Below are positions 28,668 to 36,609 of a stretch of DNA of 44,765 nt, one piece after another. The notes under the pieces are model-generated. The model had not been told where the DNA came from. It ran no database searches and worked only from the letters and a program-made list of their open reading frames with translations. The stretch is from a virus: positions 1 through 44,765 of IMG/VR virus record IMGVR_UViG_3300020152_000001. One strand, 5' to 3'. The position numbers and the translations under genes were made by a program. Numbering within the stretch: the stretch's first letter is position 1; every line of letters starts with the position of its first letter.

Positions 28668-28900
28668 GCGGCTTCAGCGTCAGCGAAAAGTGGCTCTGGT
28701 ATACTCTCGGCTGTCAAGTCCGCTGGAGTTATCGAGAGGTCCTACGCTGCGTCTACAGAAACATTCCCGATCGCTATCGGACGCGGGAGCATCGAATAGA
28801 ACGTCATCGCATGCTCCGGCGGGTCTTAGATTATCACCAGCGCCGCCGAGATCACTTCGTCAAGATTTTCGGCCGCAACGCCAGGAGCTATCTGCGATAA
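28664..28900 (+). CDS. Small very basic protein
   Basis: 78 aa, strongly positive and helical (REVLRCVYRNIPDRYRTREH, MLRRVLDYHQRRRDHFVKIF). It probably binds nucleic acid, judged by composition only. ATGA overlap upstream and TAATG downstream. Confidence 0.72.
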   Translation: MSGFSVSEKWLWYTLGCQVRWSYREVLRCVYRNIPDRYRTREHRIERHRMLRRVLDYHQRRRDHFVKIFGRNARSYLR

Positions 28901-29118
28901 TGCCGCTGAACCACGGAAGCCGTCAACAGAGATACAGCTACGTTCGCCCCGATGGCATCGGCGGCGTCGCCAGGACCTACGGTGTCGACTCCGCCGCCGC
29001 GTATGTCATGTGCATTCGCGGTGACGACGGCCGCTGGCGATCGAACGGCGTCTGGTCGGAGCCCACCGGCATCGCCAACGACAACATCGTCTTCGTCGAA
29101 GCCAAGAAGGTCTCATGA
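28900..29118 (+). CDS. Hypothetical protein
   Basis: 72 aa, strand-rich with Gly/Asp turns (YSYVRPDGIGGVARTYGVDS, GDDGRWRSNGVWSEPTG). Small single-domain protein of unknown function within the overlapping gene chain. Confidence 0.7.
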   Translation: MPLNHGSRQQRYSYVRPDGIGGVARTYGVDSAAAYVMCIRGDDGRWRSNGVWSEPTGIANDNIVFVEAKKVS

Positions 29119-29315
29119 ACAAAATCGATCACGCCATCTACACTCGCGTCGGCAGCAGCTGGGTCTACAGCGCCCAGCGCCTGCTTGAGGGGACGCCGAG
29201 TCGCGGCGACAGGATTACGATCGACAATAAATCCTACGTCGTTCATCAGGTCGCGTGGCCTTACGGAGCGCCGACCCTGTTTCTGCGCCGTCCTCTCATC
29301 AAAAGGATTATCTAA
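29115..29315 (+). CDS. Hypothetical protein
   Basis: 66 aa, strand-rich and basic (YTRVGSSWVYSAQRLLEGTP, ITIDNKSYVVHQVAWPYG), ending LIKRII. Coupled by ATGA upstream; its TAA overlaps the next ATG (TAATG). Unknown function. Confidence 0.7.
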   Translation: MNKIDHAIYTRVGSSWVYSAQRLLEGTPSRGDRITIDNKSYVVHQVAWPYGAPTLFLRRPLIKRII

Positions 29316-29419
29316 TGAAGAACTACAACATCGGTGACGTTCTGTTCGGCGTCGGCATTTTCATAGCCATGATCATGCCGGCGATCTACGCACTCGTCTT
29401 CCATGTCACAGGTCGCTGA
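29315..29419 (+). CDS. 34-aa single-pass membrane peptide
   Basis: MKNYNIGDVLFGVGIFIAMI, then MPAIYALVFHVTGR: one transmembrane helix spanning nearly the whole peptide. Tightly packed between neighbours (TAATG before, TGATG after), which argues it is real despite its size. Confidence 0.68.
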   Translation: MKNYNIGDVLFGVGIFIAMIMPAIYALVFHVTGR

Positions 29420-30012
29420 TGCATCTGATTGAGCACGCATACGGCTTTCGCCAGGGCACACGCGTGCTCTTCTTGAAGGCGCGATGGAAAGACGGCGTCG
29501 AAGAGCAGCGCTCGATCGCGCGCATCACCCATGACGAAGATCAGCATCGCGCCGCCGTCATCGAACTAGCGGCGATGGCCCGCCCCGGCGAGCGCATCTA
29601 CGGCAGCGTCAACGCTCGCGATGTCGGCAAAGCCGCGAAGTACCTGAAGCTCGCCATGATCGAAAACGACTACGCTGGCGGCGACCAGCTCGAATTCTAC
29701 CGCCGGCTTTCGGCACGATGGGAATCGGCGCTGATGCAACCCAGCAGCCGCGCCGACAAAGCATGGTTGTGGGATTGCGACGAGCCCGGCCAATATGAAG
29801 CCATCTCTGCGGCCTTCTTCGAAGCCATGCCGCAGTATTCCCCCTATCGCTATGAGACCGTGAACGGTCTCCACCTGATTACCCAGCCCTTCGACATGCG
29901 GAAGGTGCCGCCCGAGCTTCACAAACTCCGCGACGACAACGCGATGATGCTCTGGGGCTTTTGGAGGAAAGAGGCCAATGACCACCACGGAGAAACAGCG
30001 TTAACGGCGTAA
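29419..30012 (+). CDS. Hypothetical alpha/beta protein, possibly nucleotidyl-transfer related
   Basis: 197 aa. Segments RIYGSVNARDVGKAAKYLKLA, QPSSRADKAWLWDCDEPGQY and RYETVNGLHLITQPFD resemble a phage family with an acidic strand (LWDCD) and a later Asn-Gly-His-Leu strand. That arrangement is reminiscent of primase/polymerase-like or RNA-ligase-like folds, but no motif is certain. It is the last gene of its block, just before a new promoter. Assigned as unknown. Confidence 0.78.
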   Translation: MHLIEHAYGFRQGTRVLFLKARWKDGVEEQRSIARITHDEDQHRAAVIELAAMARPGERIYGSVNARDVGKAAKYLKLAMIENDYAGGDQLEFYRRLSARWESALMQPSSRADKAWLWDCDEPGQYEAISAAFFEAMPQYSPYRYETVNGLHLITQPFDMRKVPPELHKLRDDNAMMLWGFWRKEANDHHGETALTA

Positions 30013-30019
30013 GTTTCTC

Positions 30020-30046
30020 TTGCTTTTCGTCGGAAACGTGATACCT
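30020..30046 (+). promoter_or_regulatory. Promoter of the 30.1-34.0 kb operon
   Basis: TTGCTT, 15 nt, ATACCT with G before it, preceded by GGCGTAAGTTTCTC. GTTAACG lies ~20 nt upstream, inside the end of the preceding gene. Confidence 0.62.
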
Positions 30047-30084
30047 ACTTACACAACGACGAATTGCAAGGAGAAACGGGTGAA

Positions 30085-30297
30085 ATGAGCGAAGCGACCG
30101 CCAGCTACGAATTTGACGAGGACGCACTTGGCCTCGGTCAGTTTATCCAAGATCAGTTCGAAGCCATGGGCGACGACGTGTCTCCTGTCGTCTACGTAGA
30201 GGACGGCGAAGGCCGCGCCGCGACAAAAGCGGAGTGGATCGTTCGCACGTTGACGGACGGCACCAAGGTTGCCGAATTGCGAATCACCTTCGACTGA
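30085..30297 (+). CDS. Small acidic protein
   Basis: 70 aa, acidic (SYEFDEDALGLGQFIQDQFE, PVVYVEDGEGRAATKAEW). AAGGAGA precedes the ATG by ~11 nt; a TTG start further upstream is possible. First gene after the promoter. Unknown function. Confidence 0.7.
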   Translation: MSEATASYEFDEDALGLGQFIQDQFEAMGDDVSPVVYVEDGEGRAATKAEWIVRTLTDGTKVAELRITFD

Positions 30298-30301
30298 AGC
30301 C

Positions 30302-30700
30302 ATGATTTACGACGACGCAAAAGTCCACGCCGCGAAGATTGCTATGGCAATGAACGCCGACGCGCGTCGCGCCGCCGCGCAAAGCGTCAGCGCTTCTCTC
30401 GAAGCCGTCCGCAAGCACGCTCCCGAACTCAACGACACTACGGCCGAGCACGTCGCCGCCGCTCTCTATCGCCTGACGTTGTCGGCCCCCTCCGAAGGCT
30501 TGGACTTCGCCAAGGCCGAACTCGCGTTCATCGCTCGCATGGTCCCGCACATCGAAGCCGGCAAGTCGTTTGACGAAGCCGCCCAAGCCGTGCTCGACGA
30601 CGACCAGCGTCTCTACGAAAAGCTTCACGGCCCCGAGCGCACGTACATCGTCGACGCTCTGTGCCAGCACGTATATCACGCAGCGCGGGGTGCCCGCTGA
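30302..30700 (+). CDS. Hypothetical helical protein
   Basis: 132 aa, almost entirely helical and Ala-rich (DAKVHAAKIAMAMNADARRA, EAVRKHAPELNDTTAEHVAA, SFDEAAQAVLDDDQRLYEKL). Probably a small bundle; no motif. Its stop overlaps the next ATG. Confidence 0.75.
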   Translation: MIYDDAKVHAAKIAMAMNADARRAAAQSVSASLEAVRKHAPELNDTTAEHVAAALYRLTLSAPSEGLDFAKAELAFIARMVPHIEAGKSFDEAAQAVLDDDQRLYEKLHGPERTYIVDALCQHVYHAARGAR

Positions 30701-31113
30701 TGTTCGCGATAGTCGCCTTCAACCCAACGCGCCCAAGAGGCCAACGTGTCCTCATCCACCGTGGCCTAGCCTCGGCTGAAGCCGCATTCCTAGAATGCTG
30801 GCACGGCGCCAGAGTTCCGGCGTCGTCTTGGCAGCAAATCGGTGACAGCTTCATCGCCGGCCACGAAGGCCGCAGCTACTACGTCATCAACGATGAAGAC
30901 GAACTCGTGAAAGAAGTCGCTGATGCCGCCGACGACGACCGCATCAGCATGGAATTCAAAGACATCAACGACGGTCGGGCATTCCTCCGAGCCAACGGTC
31001 TGGAGATCGTCGGCAGCAAAGGTTGGATTGGCGGCGGGCGTCTTGGTAGTTTGACCTTCAATTCCGAGAGCCGCAAATGGGCGGCGACCTGCTGGAAATC
31101 GGAGGCAGCTTGA
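30700..31113 (+). CDS. Hypothetical protein
   Basis: 137 aa. Mixed alpha/beta: VAFNPTRPRGQRVLIHRG, GDSFIAGHEGRSYYVINDED, and an acidic helix (KEVADAADDDRISMEFKDIN). Contains an in-frame ACCCAACGC. TGATG start overlap. Function unknown. Confidence 0.75.
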   Translation: MFAIVAFNPTRPRGQRVLIHRGLASAEAAFLECWHGARVPASSWQQIGDSFIAGHEGRSYYVINDEDELVKEVADAADDDRISMEFKDINDGRAFLRANGLEIVGSKGWIGGGRLGSLTFNSESRKWAATCWKSEAA

Positions 31114-31298
31114 ACCTTCGCGACCTCTCCACCGACGACCGCAGCGCCGTGGTTCTCTCCGAACTCGCGATGCAGCTCGTCGTCGTCGCTGAACTCCGCT
31201 GCGACGCTGCGAAACGCGCCGAAGTCGTTGCATATCTCCGTTCGCAGAACGAGAAGAACTTGACCCTCGTCGCCGACGCCATCGAGCGGATGGAGTAA
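31110..31298 (+). CDS. 62-aa helical protein (TTG start)
   Basis: LNLRDLSTDDRSAVVLSELA, then MQLVVVAELRCDAAKRAEVV. The TTG start overlaps the upstream stop (TTGA), matching the operon's coupling style; an in-frame ATG 33 nt earlier (31077) is the alternative. Amphipathic helices; unknown function. Confidence 0.65.
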   Translation: MNLRDLSTDDRSAVVLSELAMQLVVVAELRCDAAKRAEVVAYLRSQNEKNLTLVADAIERME

Positions 31299-31301
31299 CT
31301 T

Positions 31302-31484
31302 ATGGCCGTCTACAAAGTCGTCCTCAAGCGCGTGATCGAAGTCCACTTCGAGATCGATGACGAAGGCCAGGGACCTAAGGCCTTGCGCCAGCGCATCAAC
31401 GACAACATCGACGACATGCTCCACGAGGGCAACGTCATGGTCGACGACCCAAAAATCCAATCGATGAAACGAAAGGAAGCCTGA
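31302..31484 (+). CDS. 60-aa hypothetical protein
   Basis: YKVVLKRVIEVHFEIDDEGQ, then an acidic helix DNIDDMLHEGNVMVDDP and a basic end. Beta-hairpin-plus-helix layout. Starts 3 nt after the preceding stop and overlaps the next start by 1 nt. Confidence 0.72.
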   Translation: MAVYKVVLKRVIEVHFEIDDEGQGPKALRQRINDNIDDMLHEGNVMVDDPKIQSMKRKEA

Positions 31485-32161
31485 TGCCGATCGTCGCCCA
31501 TCCGAATTTCAGTGCGTCTCCGTGGCCGCGACCAAGCGATCATCTGGCCATGTACGAAGCCGAGCAGTGCAAGCGTCAAGCTGTGACCGTCGATTGGCTG
31601 TTCCAATTCATGGCCGAGCACGACCTCGTCGCTTGGCACTTCGTCGAAGAATGCATCGACACCGACCCGTGGCGAGAGATCACTGGTATCGACGCTCAGA
31701 CTGACTTCGCTGAATTCTACCTCGACATCGCCGGAACCACACGCACGCTTGATGTCGAACCCAAAGACATCGTCTTCGTGCAGGTTCGCGACCTCGATCG
31801 CATCCAACCGGGCTGGCGGCAACATGTAGCCCACGCCGCCGGTCTCGAAGTCAAAGGTTTTTACGACTTCATGGCCGCGCTTCGCGACGGCCGCAGCGGT
31901 CACGCCAGCGAGTGGCTTGAGTACGAGCCCAATCGCAAGTTTCTGCTTTCGCTGTTGAAGACGGAGTTCGTGGCCTCGAAGTCGGGCTTTCATCCGATGC
32001 AAACGGCGCCGCTGAAGACCTGGGTCGAGCTGCTGTTTGAAGACCGCGTCACCGTGGTCGAGGCCACGCTCGACAGCCGTTACAGCGATGTCGACTGGGT
32101 GGGGCGAGATCATAGGCCCCTTGGAAAAGTCTATGCCGGTTGGAGGTTCATCTCGAAATGA
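31484..32161 (+). CDS. Hypothetical protein
   Basis: 225 aa. Helical N-terminal half (AEQCKRQAVTVDWLFQFMAE) followed by mixed alpha/beta (DIVFVQVRDLDRIQPGWRQ, TWVELLFEDRVTVVEATLD). Several Trp and acidic residues; no metal or nucleotide motif. One of the larger unknowns of the right arm. Confidence 0.78.
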   Translation: MPIVAHPNFSASPWPRPSDHLAMYEAEQCKRQAVTVDWLFQFMAEHDLVAWHFVEECIDTDPWREITGIDAQTDFAEFYLDIAGTTRTLDVEPKDIVFVQVRDLDRIQPGWRQHVAHAAGLEVKGFYDFMAALRDGRSGHASEWLEYEPNRKFLLSLLKTEFVASKSGFHPMQTAPLKTWVELLFEDRVTVVEATLDSRYSDVDWVGRDHRPLGKVYAGWRFISK

Positions 32162-32355
32162 ACGACATCCTCAAAGCCATGCTCGTGAAAAACGTCGAGC
32201 AATCGCTGTCGACGCTGGAGGCTCAGGCCACGGCGCTGAAGTCGATGTTCGACATGGGCCAACACACCGACGCCACCGAGGCCTTCCGCGCGGACATCGA
32301 GAACCGCGCCGCCGAACTCCGGGCCGCTCTCGATCGCTTCAAGGCCGAGGCCTGA
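32158..32355 (+). CDS. 65-aa coiled-coil peptide
   Basis: MNDILKAMLVKNVEQSLSTL and EAFRADIENRAAELRAALDR show heptad-like spacing over most of the length, so it probably oligomerises. ATGA overlap upstream. Unknown function. Confidence 0.7.
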   Translation: MNDILKAMLVKNVEQSLSTLEAQATALKSMFDMGQHTDATEAFRADIENRAAELRAALDRFKAEA

Positions 32356-32681
32356 TGGACATCAACAATCCCCCCCACATGCTGGCCTTTTGCTTCGCGG
32401 CGTCAGTGGCTATCCTCGCCGTCATCTACGGCGTCGCCTACGCCATCCGCCTCGGCCACCGCATCGCCAACAAGATTCGCTTGGGTCCGGCTCCGCACAC
32501 CTACCTCATCGCCATCCGAGATGATGGCAGCAAAGAAACGGCGACGTTGCGTGGCGACGCGGTGACGCTCCGCGAGATCAAACGCGAAGCCGCCCGTAAT
32601 TTCCGCATGTGGAAGGAAATCGTCGCCATTGAAGCCGTCGACGGACGCCACCACGGACTTCGCATCGAGCGTCCGGCATGA
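32355..32681 (+). CDS. Membrane-anchored protein
   Basis: 108 aa. One transmembrane helix at ~9-32 (MLAFCFAASVAILAVIYGVA) followed by a soluble domain (APHTYLIAIRDDGSKETATL, RNFRMWKEIVAIEAVDG). Function unknown. TGATG start overlap. Confidence 0.75.
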   Translation: MDINNPPHMLAFCFAASVAILAVIYGVAYAIRLGHRIANKIRLGPAPHTYLIAIRDDGSKETATLRGDAVTLREIKREAARNFRMWKEIVAIEAVDGRHHGLRIERPA

Positions 32682-32911
32682 TCAAGGAACGCTTCATCGA
32701 AGGCGTGGGAACGATCGCCGGAGCCTTCGCACTTGTTGCCACCATCGTCTGGGCTGCGTTTGATCGCGTCTGGAGGAAGGTCAGCTATCGTCCTCGCACC
32801 AGCATCGACATCGAGTGCGTCGACCCGGATCACCCGTGGGTCTCGCTCATTGGCGTGAACGATGGCGTCAGCCCTACTTACTTCGTCGAGGTGCCACGTG
32901 AGGAACGCTGA
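32678..32911 (+). CDS. Membrane-anchored protein
   Basis: 77 aa. A transmembrane helix at ~8-27 (EGVGTIAGAFALVATIVWAA) then a soluble tail with strands (TSIDIECVDPDHPWVSLIGV). Follows another membrane-anchored protein; coupled by ATGA. Confidence 0.72.
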   Translation: MIKERFIEGVGTIAGAFALVATIVWAAFDRVWRKVSYRPRTSIDIECVDPDHPWVSLIGVNDGVSPTYFVEVPREER

Positions 32912-33098
32912 CACTTACAAGCTAACGTCGAAGAGCGACAGCCGTCGCGACTTCAGCACGCATTGCTTCCGCAGCTTCGGCAAGGTCGCACGCGAGGCCA
33001 TACGCCGATACGGAGTCTCTGATTTCTACTTCGAAGGCGACGGCGTCGAACTCGATCCCGTTGAAGACCTCGGCATCGAGGCGGAGCTGCTGACATGA
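32898..33098 (+). CDS. 66-aa hypothetical protein (GTG start)
   Basis: VRNADTYKLTSKSDSRRDFS, then REAIRRYGVSDFYFEGDGVE with an acidic end. The GTG overlaps the preceding gene by 14 nt; this is the only start that fits the usual short overlap. Function unknown. Confidence 0.68.
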   Translation: MRNADTYKLTSKSDSRRDFSTHCFRSFGKVAREAIRRYGVSDFYFEGDGVELDPVEDLGIEAELLT

Positions 33099-33289
33099 TC
33101 GCCGCTGTCACCGGAGTCGTCTGGGCACTGTTCAGTGCCGTTATTGTCGGAGCGGGCTTGATCATCGGAGCTGCCGCCGCTGTCTGGATCATGTACGGCG
33201 CCGTCCAGCTTACGTTGAAGATCAAACGCAGCGTCCGCAGTTTCATGTGGATGCGCCGGCAACGTCGATTGAACCGGAGGAAAGCGTGA
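33095..33289 (+). CDS. Membrane peptide
   Basis: 64 aa. A long hydrophobic stretch of ~35 residues (AVTGVVWALFSAVIVGAGLI, then IGAAAAVWIMYGAVQL) that could make one long or two short helices, followed by a strongly basic tail (RSFMWMRRQRRLNRRKA) expected in the cytoplasm. Unknown function. Confidence 0.72.
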   Translation: MIAAVTGVVWALFSAVIVGAGLIIGAAAAVWIMYGAVQLTLKIKRSVRSFMWMRRQRRLNRRKA

Positions 33290-33696
33290 GCGCAGTAGAA
33301 TTCACGGCGACGTTTGGGATCACTCCCGGTTACAGCTTCGCCGACTTCAGCGAGATCACCCGTGACGACGGGCCGGCTCTTGACGCTTGGACGATCGCCA
33401 TGGAAGCCGAGTACGAGCGCTCCGGCATCGTCGTCGGCGCTATGGCCTCCGCTCAGCGCGTACTCTACCCGAAGAAGTTCGGCTGCCCGCCTCGTGGCGA
33501 ACTCGTTGTCGTCTTCACCGGCGTCAGCAACCCCAACTTCGTCGACCGCATCGCCTTCAAAGAAGCGGTGCAGAGAGTCGTCGCCGCCGTGAAGGCCAAG
33601 CTGAAGCAAGAACGCGTGACCTTGACCTTCGTCGACGTGCGTCGGCATGTCTACTTCGACGGCGACAAAGTCAGCGCATTCGAAGGCCGGAGCTGA
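33286..33696 (+). CDS. Hypothetical protein (GTG start)
   Basis: 136 aa. GGAGGAAAGC immediately precedes the GTG, which overlaps the previous stop (GTGA). Sequence: FTATFGITPGYSFADFSEIT, VVVFTGVSNPNFVDRIAFKE, then a basic helix and a final strand (VTLTFVDVRRHVYFDG). Alpha/beta fold likely; function unknown. Confidence 0.75.
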   Translation: MSAVEFTATFGITPGYSFADFSEITRDDGPALDAWTIAMEAEYERSGIVVGAMASAQRVLYPKKFGCPPRGELVVVFTGVSNPNFVDRIAFKEAVQRVVAAVKAKLKQERVTLTFVDVRRHVYFDGDKVSAFEGRS

Positions 33697-33698
33697 CC

Positions 33699-34013
33699 AT
33701 GCACGTCATCACCTTCTGCAACGTCGAGCGCGAACCCCAACACGCGTTCAAGGGCTCTGAAGCGCAGCCGTTCGATGTCGCGCCCGAGAACCAATTCTTC
33801 TGGATCAGCGCCAGTCGCGGACCCAGGATCAACAACACGTGGCGCGGCAACGTGAAGTCGGACCCGACGTGCGTCATCGTCGTCGACAAAGGCTTGCGTG
33901 TTCACGTGTGGCCGCAGACCCCGCCCCTTCTCGAATTCGAAACCGCGACTCACGAACTCCAACGTCGCATGAGCACGATCCCGGCGATGCTAGAATACAG
34001 GAGCAAATACTGA
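33699..34013 (+). CDS. Hypothetical protein
   Basis: 104 aa. MHVITFCNVEREPQHAFKGS, PENQFFWISASRGPRINNT, TCVIVVDKGLRVHVWPQTPP; alternating strands and turns. No recognisable motif. Starts 2 nt after the preceding stop and overlaps the next ATG. Confidence 0.74.
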   Translation: MHVITFCNVEREPQHAFKGSEAQPFDVAPENQFFWISASRGPRINNTWRGNVKSDPTCVIVVDKGLRVHVWPQTPPLLEFETATHELQRRMSTIPAMLEYRSKY

Positions 34014-34066
34014 TGCAAGCGAAATGGGAAGAGGTCGACAGGACCACGATCGAACGCCTGAGGTAA
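34013..34066 (+). CDS. 17-aa leader-like micro-ORF
   Basis: MQAKWEEVDRTTIERLR. TGATG coupling to the upstream gene suggests translation, but its size leaves real doubt. It ends just before the next promoter. Confidence 0.35.
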   Translation: MQAKWEEVDRTTIERLR

Positions 34067-34073
34067 TTATCGC

Positions 34074-34101
34074 TTGACTTCTGGCGTCAGTTTTGCTTAC
34101 G
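34074..34101 (+). promoter_or_regulatory. Promoter of the 34.1-40.7 kb operon
   Basis: TTGACT, 16 nt, CTTACG with G before it; the -35 is preceded by TTATCGC and the spacer contains GGCGTCAG. GTTAAC lies just downstream at 34126. Confidence 0.68.
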
Positions 34102-34131
34102 CTATGCAACTGAAACGGAGGAACGGTTAAC

Positions 34132-34833
34132 TTGGACAGGAAGATGGACAGGCCTTGGTTCACGGCGTCGCCGTGCAACTTCGCTATCGGCATGCTGCTG
34201 ATGGACCCGGTGACCTCGTCCATGGGCCGTGTGATGCCGCTCCAGGAAGGCGAGCGTCGCCTCGGCTGGTTCATCCTCCCTGCATTCCAACGCCCGGCAG
34301 TCTGGACGCGGCAGCAGCAGGTGCTCTTCATCGAAAGCATCTGGGCCGGACTGCCGATCGGAGTCTGGATTTACAACCGTCTCGAAAATCAAAACTCACA
34401 GTGGGACGGGGTTCTGCTCGACGGCCAACAGCGCATCGGCGCCATCCTGGCCTACGTCAACAACGAGTTTCGGGTTCACGGGTATCTCTGGTCCGAACTC
34501 ACGGACATCGATCGCCGCTGCTTCGCGATGTTCCACTTCGCCAGTCTCGAAACCCATATCGACGACGAAGCGCGGCTGCGGGACATCTACAATCGGCTCG
34601 CTTACGGCGGGACCCCACACGCTGCCGCTGATCGAGATACGGGACGCCGCACGTCCTACATCACCTACGAAAGCGTCCAGTACGCCGTCGACCTGGAGGA
34701 TGGCGTCGCCGTCAAGGTGACGCGCCTGGGCCAGAAGGCACGCGGCGAGATGGGCGAAATTCAGTGGCAGTTCGGCGGCGAAAAGAACGCCCGCATCCTC
34801 CACATCATCTTCGCGGCCGAGAACGATGTCTAA
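34132..34833 (+). CDS. DUF262-like (ParB/GmrS N-terminal fold) protein
   Basis: 233 aa. Motifs typical of DUF262: FILPAFQRPAVWTRQQQVLF (the P-x-F/Y-Q-R-x-x-V-W element), SIWAGLPIGVWIYNR, and LLDGQQRIGAILAYVNNEF (the D-G-Q-Q-R nucleotide-binding/catalytic loop). It is much shorter than GmrSD-type enzymes and has no attached DUF1524/HNH nuclease domain. DUF262 alone can bind or hydrolyse NTP or nick DNA. As a phage gene it could act on host restriction or DNA, but that is an inference. Start TTG at 34132 (GGAGG 10 nt upstream) or ATG at 34144. Confidence 0.85.
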   Translation: MDRKMDRPWFTASPCNFAIGMLLMDPVTSSMGRVMPLQEGERRLGWFILPAFQRPAVWTRQQQVLFIESIWAGLPIGVWIYNRLENQNSQWDGVLLDGQQRIGAILAYVNNEFRVHGYLWSELTDIDRRCFAMFHFASLETHIDDEARLRDIYNRLAYGGTPHAAADRDTGRRTSYITYESVQYAVDLEDGVAVKVTRLGQKARGEMGEIQWQFGGEKNARILHIIFAAENDV

Positions 34834-35176
34834 GCGCATCGTCCGCCGCCACAAGAGGCGCCCGCCGAAGGCGCAGTGCCAACGCCTGCACGCGATCAAG
34901 CGCGGCATCCAGCGCCACGGTATCCAATACACCTCGGATGATCTCAGCGCCTTCGCTACGCAGATCACGCGGGGTGCCGGCGTCCACGTGAGGAAAGAGA
35001 CCAATCGCATCAGCATCTGGGATGTCTGGTGCGACAAGAAAAACGGCTGGCTCCGCGTCGCCTACGATCGCACGCGTCACAGCATCGCCAGCATCTATCC
35101 CGAAATCGAGAGCACCCAACGCGCCAACGACAACGAAGCGTCTTACATCGAATGCCATCTCGCGAGGCCGACATGA
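34826..35176 (+). CDS. Basic hypothetical protein
   Basis: 116 aa. A strongly basic N terminus (SKRIVRRHKRRPPKAQCQRL), a helical middle, and a strand-rich part (RISIWDVWCDKKNGWLRVAY). It overlaps the DUF262-like gene by 8 nt. Possible nucleic-acid binding; unknown. Contains one in-frame ACCCAACGC. Confidence 0.75.
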   Translation: MSKRIVRRHKRRPPKAQCQRLHAIKRGIQRHGIQYTSDDLSAFATQITRGAGVHVRKETNRISIWDVWCDKKNGWLRVAYDRTRHSIASIYPEIESTQRANDNEASYIECHLARPT

Positions 35177-35379
35177 GCGCGGCCCGCAACTGGCGTCACC
35201 AACCCTTCGACAACGGGTCCGAGCCCCGTGCGGAGGTCCAAGCAAATCGTCGCCGTCGTCGGCGCCGGCGCAGCGACAGTCCGGCGGCTTCGTTCGGCAT
35301 GTGGCTCTGCGTCCTCAGCGCCTGGGGTCTGGGTGGGGCCACTGTTCTCAGCTTCATTTTCTTCGGGGTGCTGCAGTGA
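35173..35379 (+). CDS. Arg-rich membrane peptide
   Basis: 68 aa. An N-terminal hydrophilic part with a run of eight Arg (ANRRRRRRRRSD) and a C-terminal transmembrane helix (SFGMWLCVLSAWGLGGATVL). The Arg run would hold the N terminus in the cytoplasm. Function unknown. Confidence 0.7.
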   Translation: MSAARNWRHQPFDNGSEPRAEVQANRRRRRRRRSDSPAASFGMWLCVLSAWGLGGATVLSFIFFGVLQ

Positions 35380-35621
35380 TTGTGCGGCTGATCCCCATGC
35401 CTTTCCGCATCGGCGAGAACCCCGATGTCGAGATGCCGGCGCTGCCGCGTCGTGGCGACTTCCTGGAACTCTGGGAGCCCGGCCTTCGTGGGCGCTTCTT
35501 CCGCGTGGCCAAAGTCGTGCATCGCGTCGACCTCGTCGAAGGCCAAACCAAAGTCGAAGTCTATCTTCGGTCTCGTGGGCCGATCATGTGGCTGCTTGAA
35601 AAGCTGGCGGCGTTCTCATGA
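35376..35621 (+). CDS. 81-aa protein (GTG start)
   Basis: VIVRLIPMPFRIGENPDVEM, FRVAKVVHRVDLVEGQTKVE. Strand-rich and rather basic. The GTG overlaps the upstream stop. Function unknown. Confidence 0.7.
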   Translation: MIVRLIPMPFRIGENPDVEMPALPRRGDFLELWEPGLRGRFFRVAKVVHRVDLVEGQTKVEVYLRSRGPIMWLLEKLAAFS

Positions 35622-35749
35622 TCGCGGGCATTGGTCTCTTCATCTTTACGGCGGTGATGCTCCGCGTCATCGGCGACAGCTACACGCAGTCGGCCGACGC
35701 CTGCATCGAGCACGTGCAGCGTATCTGCGCAGAGGTCACCGATGCCTAG
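35618..35749 (+). CDS. 43-aa membrane peptide
   Basis: MIAGIGLFIFTAVMLRVIGD at the N terminus is a short hydrophobic helix; a soluble tail with two Cys follows (DACI, RICAE). ATGA overlap with the previous gene, and the next start lies inside its last codons. Confidence 0.65.
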   Translation: MIAGIGLFIFTAVMLRVIGDSYTQSADACIEHVQRICAEVTDA

Positions 35750-36068
35750 ACCCAACGCACCCAAAAAGCCGAAACTGACCCCGTGGGAGTTGCATGTTCT
35801 CGGCACCGCGTATGAGTCCTTCCGCCGGCAGCCTTTCGGCTACAGGCACGGCGTCATGGCGGCGCAGATCGTCAGCGATGTCTGGGACGGCCTCTTCACT
35901 CGCGACGAAGTCCGCTCTCTGGTGAAGAAGAAGAAGATCGTCTTCGAAATTCCCGTTGGCCGAGGCCACAACGGCGTCAGCACCGTGACCTGGGAGCTGA
36001 CGGCCTACGGACTGGAACTCTTCCGCTGGTGGTTTGAAATGGAGGCTACCCGTGCCCGAGCAGCCTGA
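35742..36068 (+). CDS. Winged-helix-like hypothetical protein
   Basis: 108 aa. Begins PRPNAPKKPKLTPWELHVLG; the segment ALT-type helices with GVMAAQIVSDVWDGLFTRDE, SLVKKKKIVFEIPVGRGHNG, STVTWELTAYGLELFRWWFE resembles a winged-helix in which KKIVFEI..VTWELT would be the wing. DNA binding is possible; not proven. Confidence 0.72.
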   Translation: MPRPNAPKKPKLTPWELHVLGTAYESFRRQPFGYRHGVMAAQIVSDVWDGLFTRDEVRSLVKKKKIVFEIPVGRGHNGVSTVTWELTAYGLELFRWWFEMEATRARAA

Positions 36069-36609
36069 AGTCTACAATCCCCGCGAAGCCGCCTTCAAGC
36101 TCATCGAAGAGCTGATCGAGAAGATGGACTACGTCGGCACCGGCAACAGCAGCCGAGCGGCAGCGCAAGAGCAGCGCGAGGACGAATCCCGCCTCGCCGC
36201 CATCAAGGCCGCCTTCGCTGCGGAGGCGCCGGCGGACGCCACGAAGTTATTCTTTCTGAGCGCGTCCGCTGGCGAATACGACGACTTTAGAGAGTGGCCG
36301 GTCGCGAACTACCGCGACTACGACACGGCGCAGCGTGACGCCGAACTCGCGGTGCAACAGCAGAAGGCTTACGCGAAGGCGCGGCGAAAAGAGGACAAGC
36401 GACACGACGACGCCGTGACGAAGCTCCAGCGCGAGTACGGCCGCAACTCCGACCGCGACGCCTACAATGAAGCCTTCGGGACTCTCTGGGAGCAACACCA
36501 AGCGCGCCTGAAAGAACTCGTCGCGGCGCACCTCATCATCGATCCCGATGCCGAGTCATACGTCTTTCACGAAATCAATTACGCAGTATCGGAACTACCC
36601 CTGAGATGA
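36052..36609 (+). CDS. Hypothetical helical protein (GTG start)
   Basis: 185 aa. The GTG is chosen because GGAGG lies ~6 nt before it; an ATG 18 nt upstream is the alternative. Helical body (NPREAAFKLIEELIEKMDYV) with a long charged coiled coil (QQQKAYAKARRKEDKRHDDA, AVTKLQREYGRNSDRDAYNE). Function unknown. Confidence 0.75.
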   Translation: MPEQPEVYNPREAAFKLIEELIEKMDYVGTGNSSRAAAQEQREDESRLAAIKAAFAAEAPADATKLFFLSASAGEYDDFREWPVANYRDYDTAQRDAELAVQQQKAYAKARRKEDKRHDDAVTKLQREYGRNSDRDAYNEAFGTLWEQHQARLKELVAAHLIIDPDAESYVFHEINYAVSELPLR

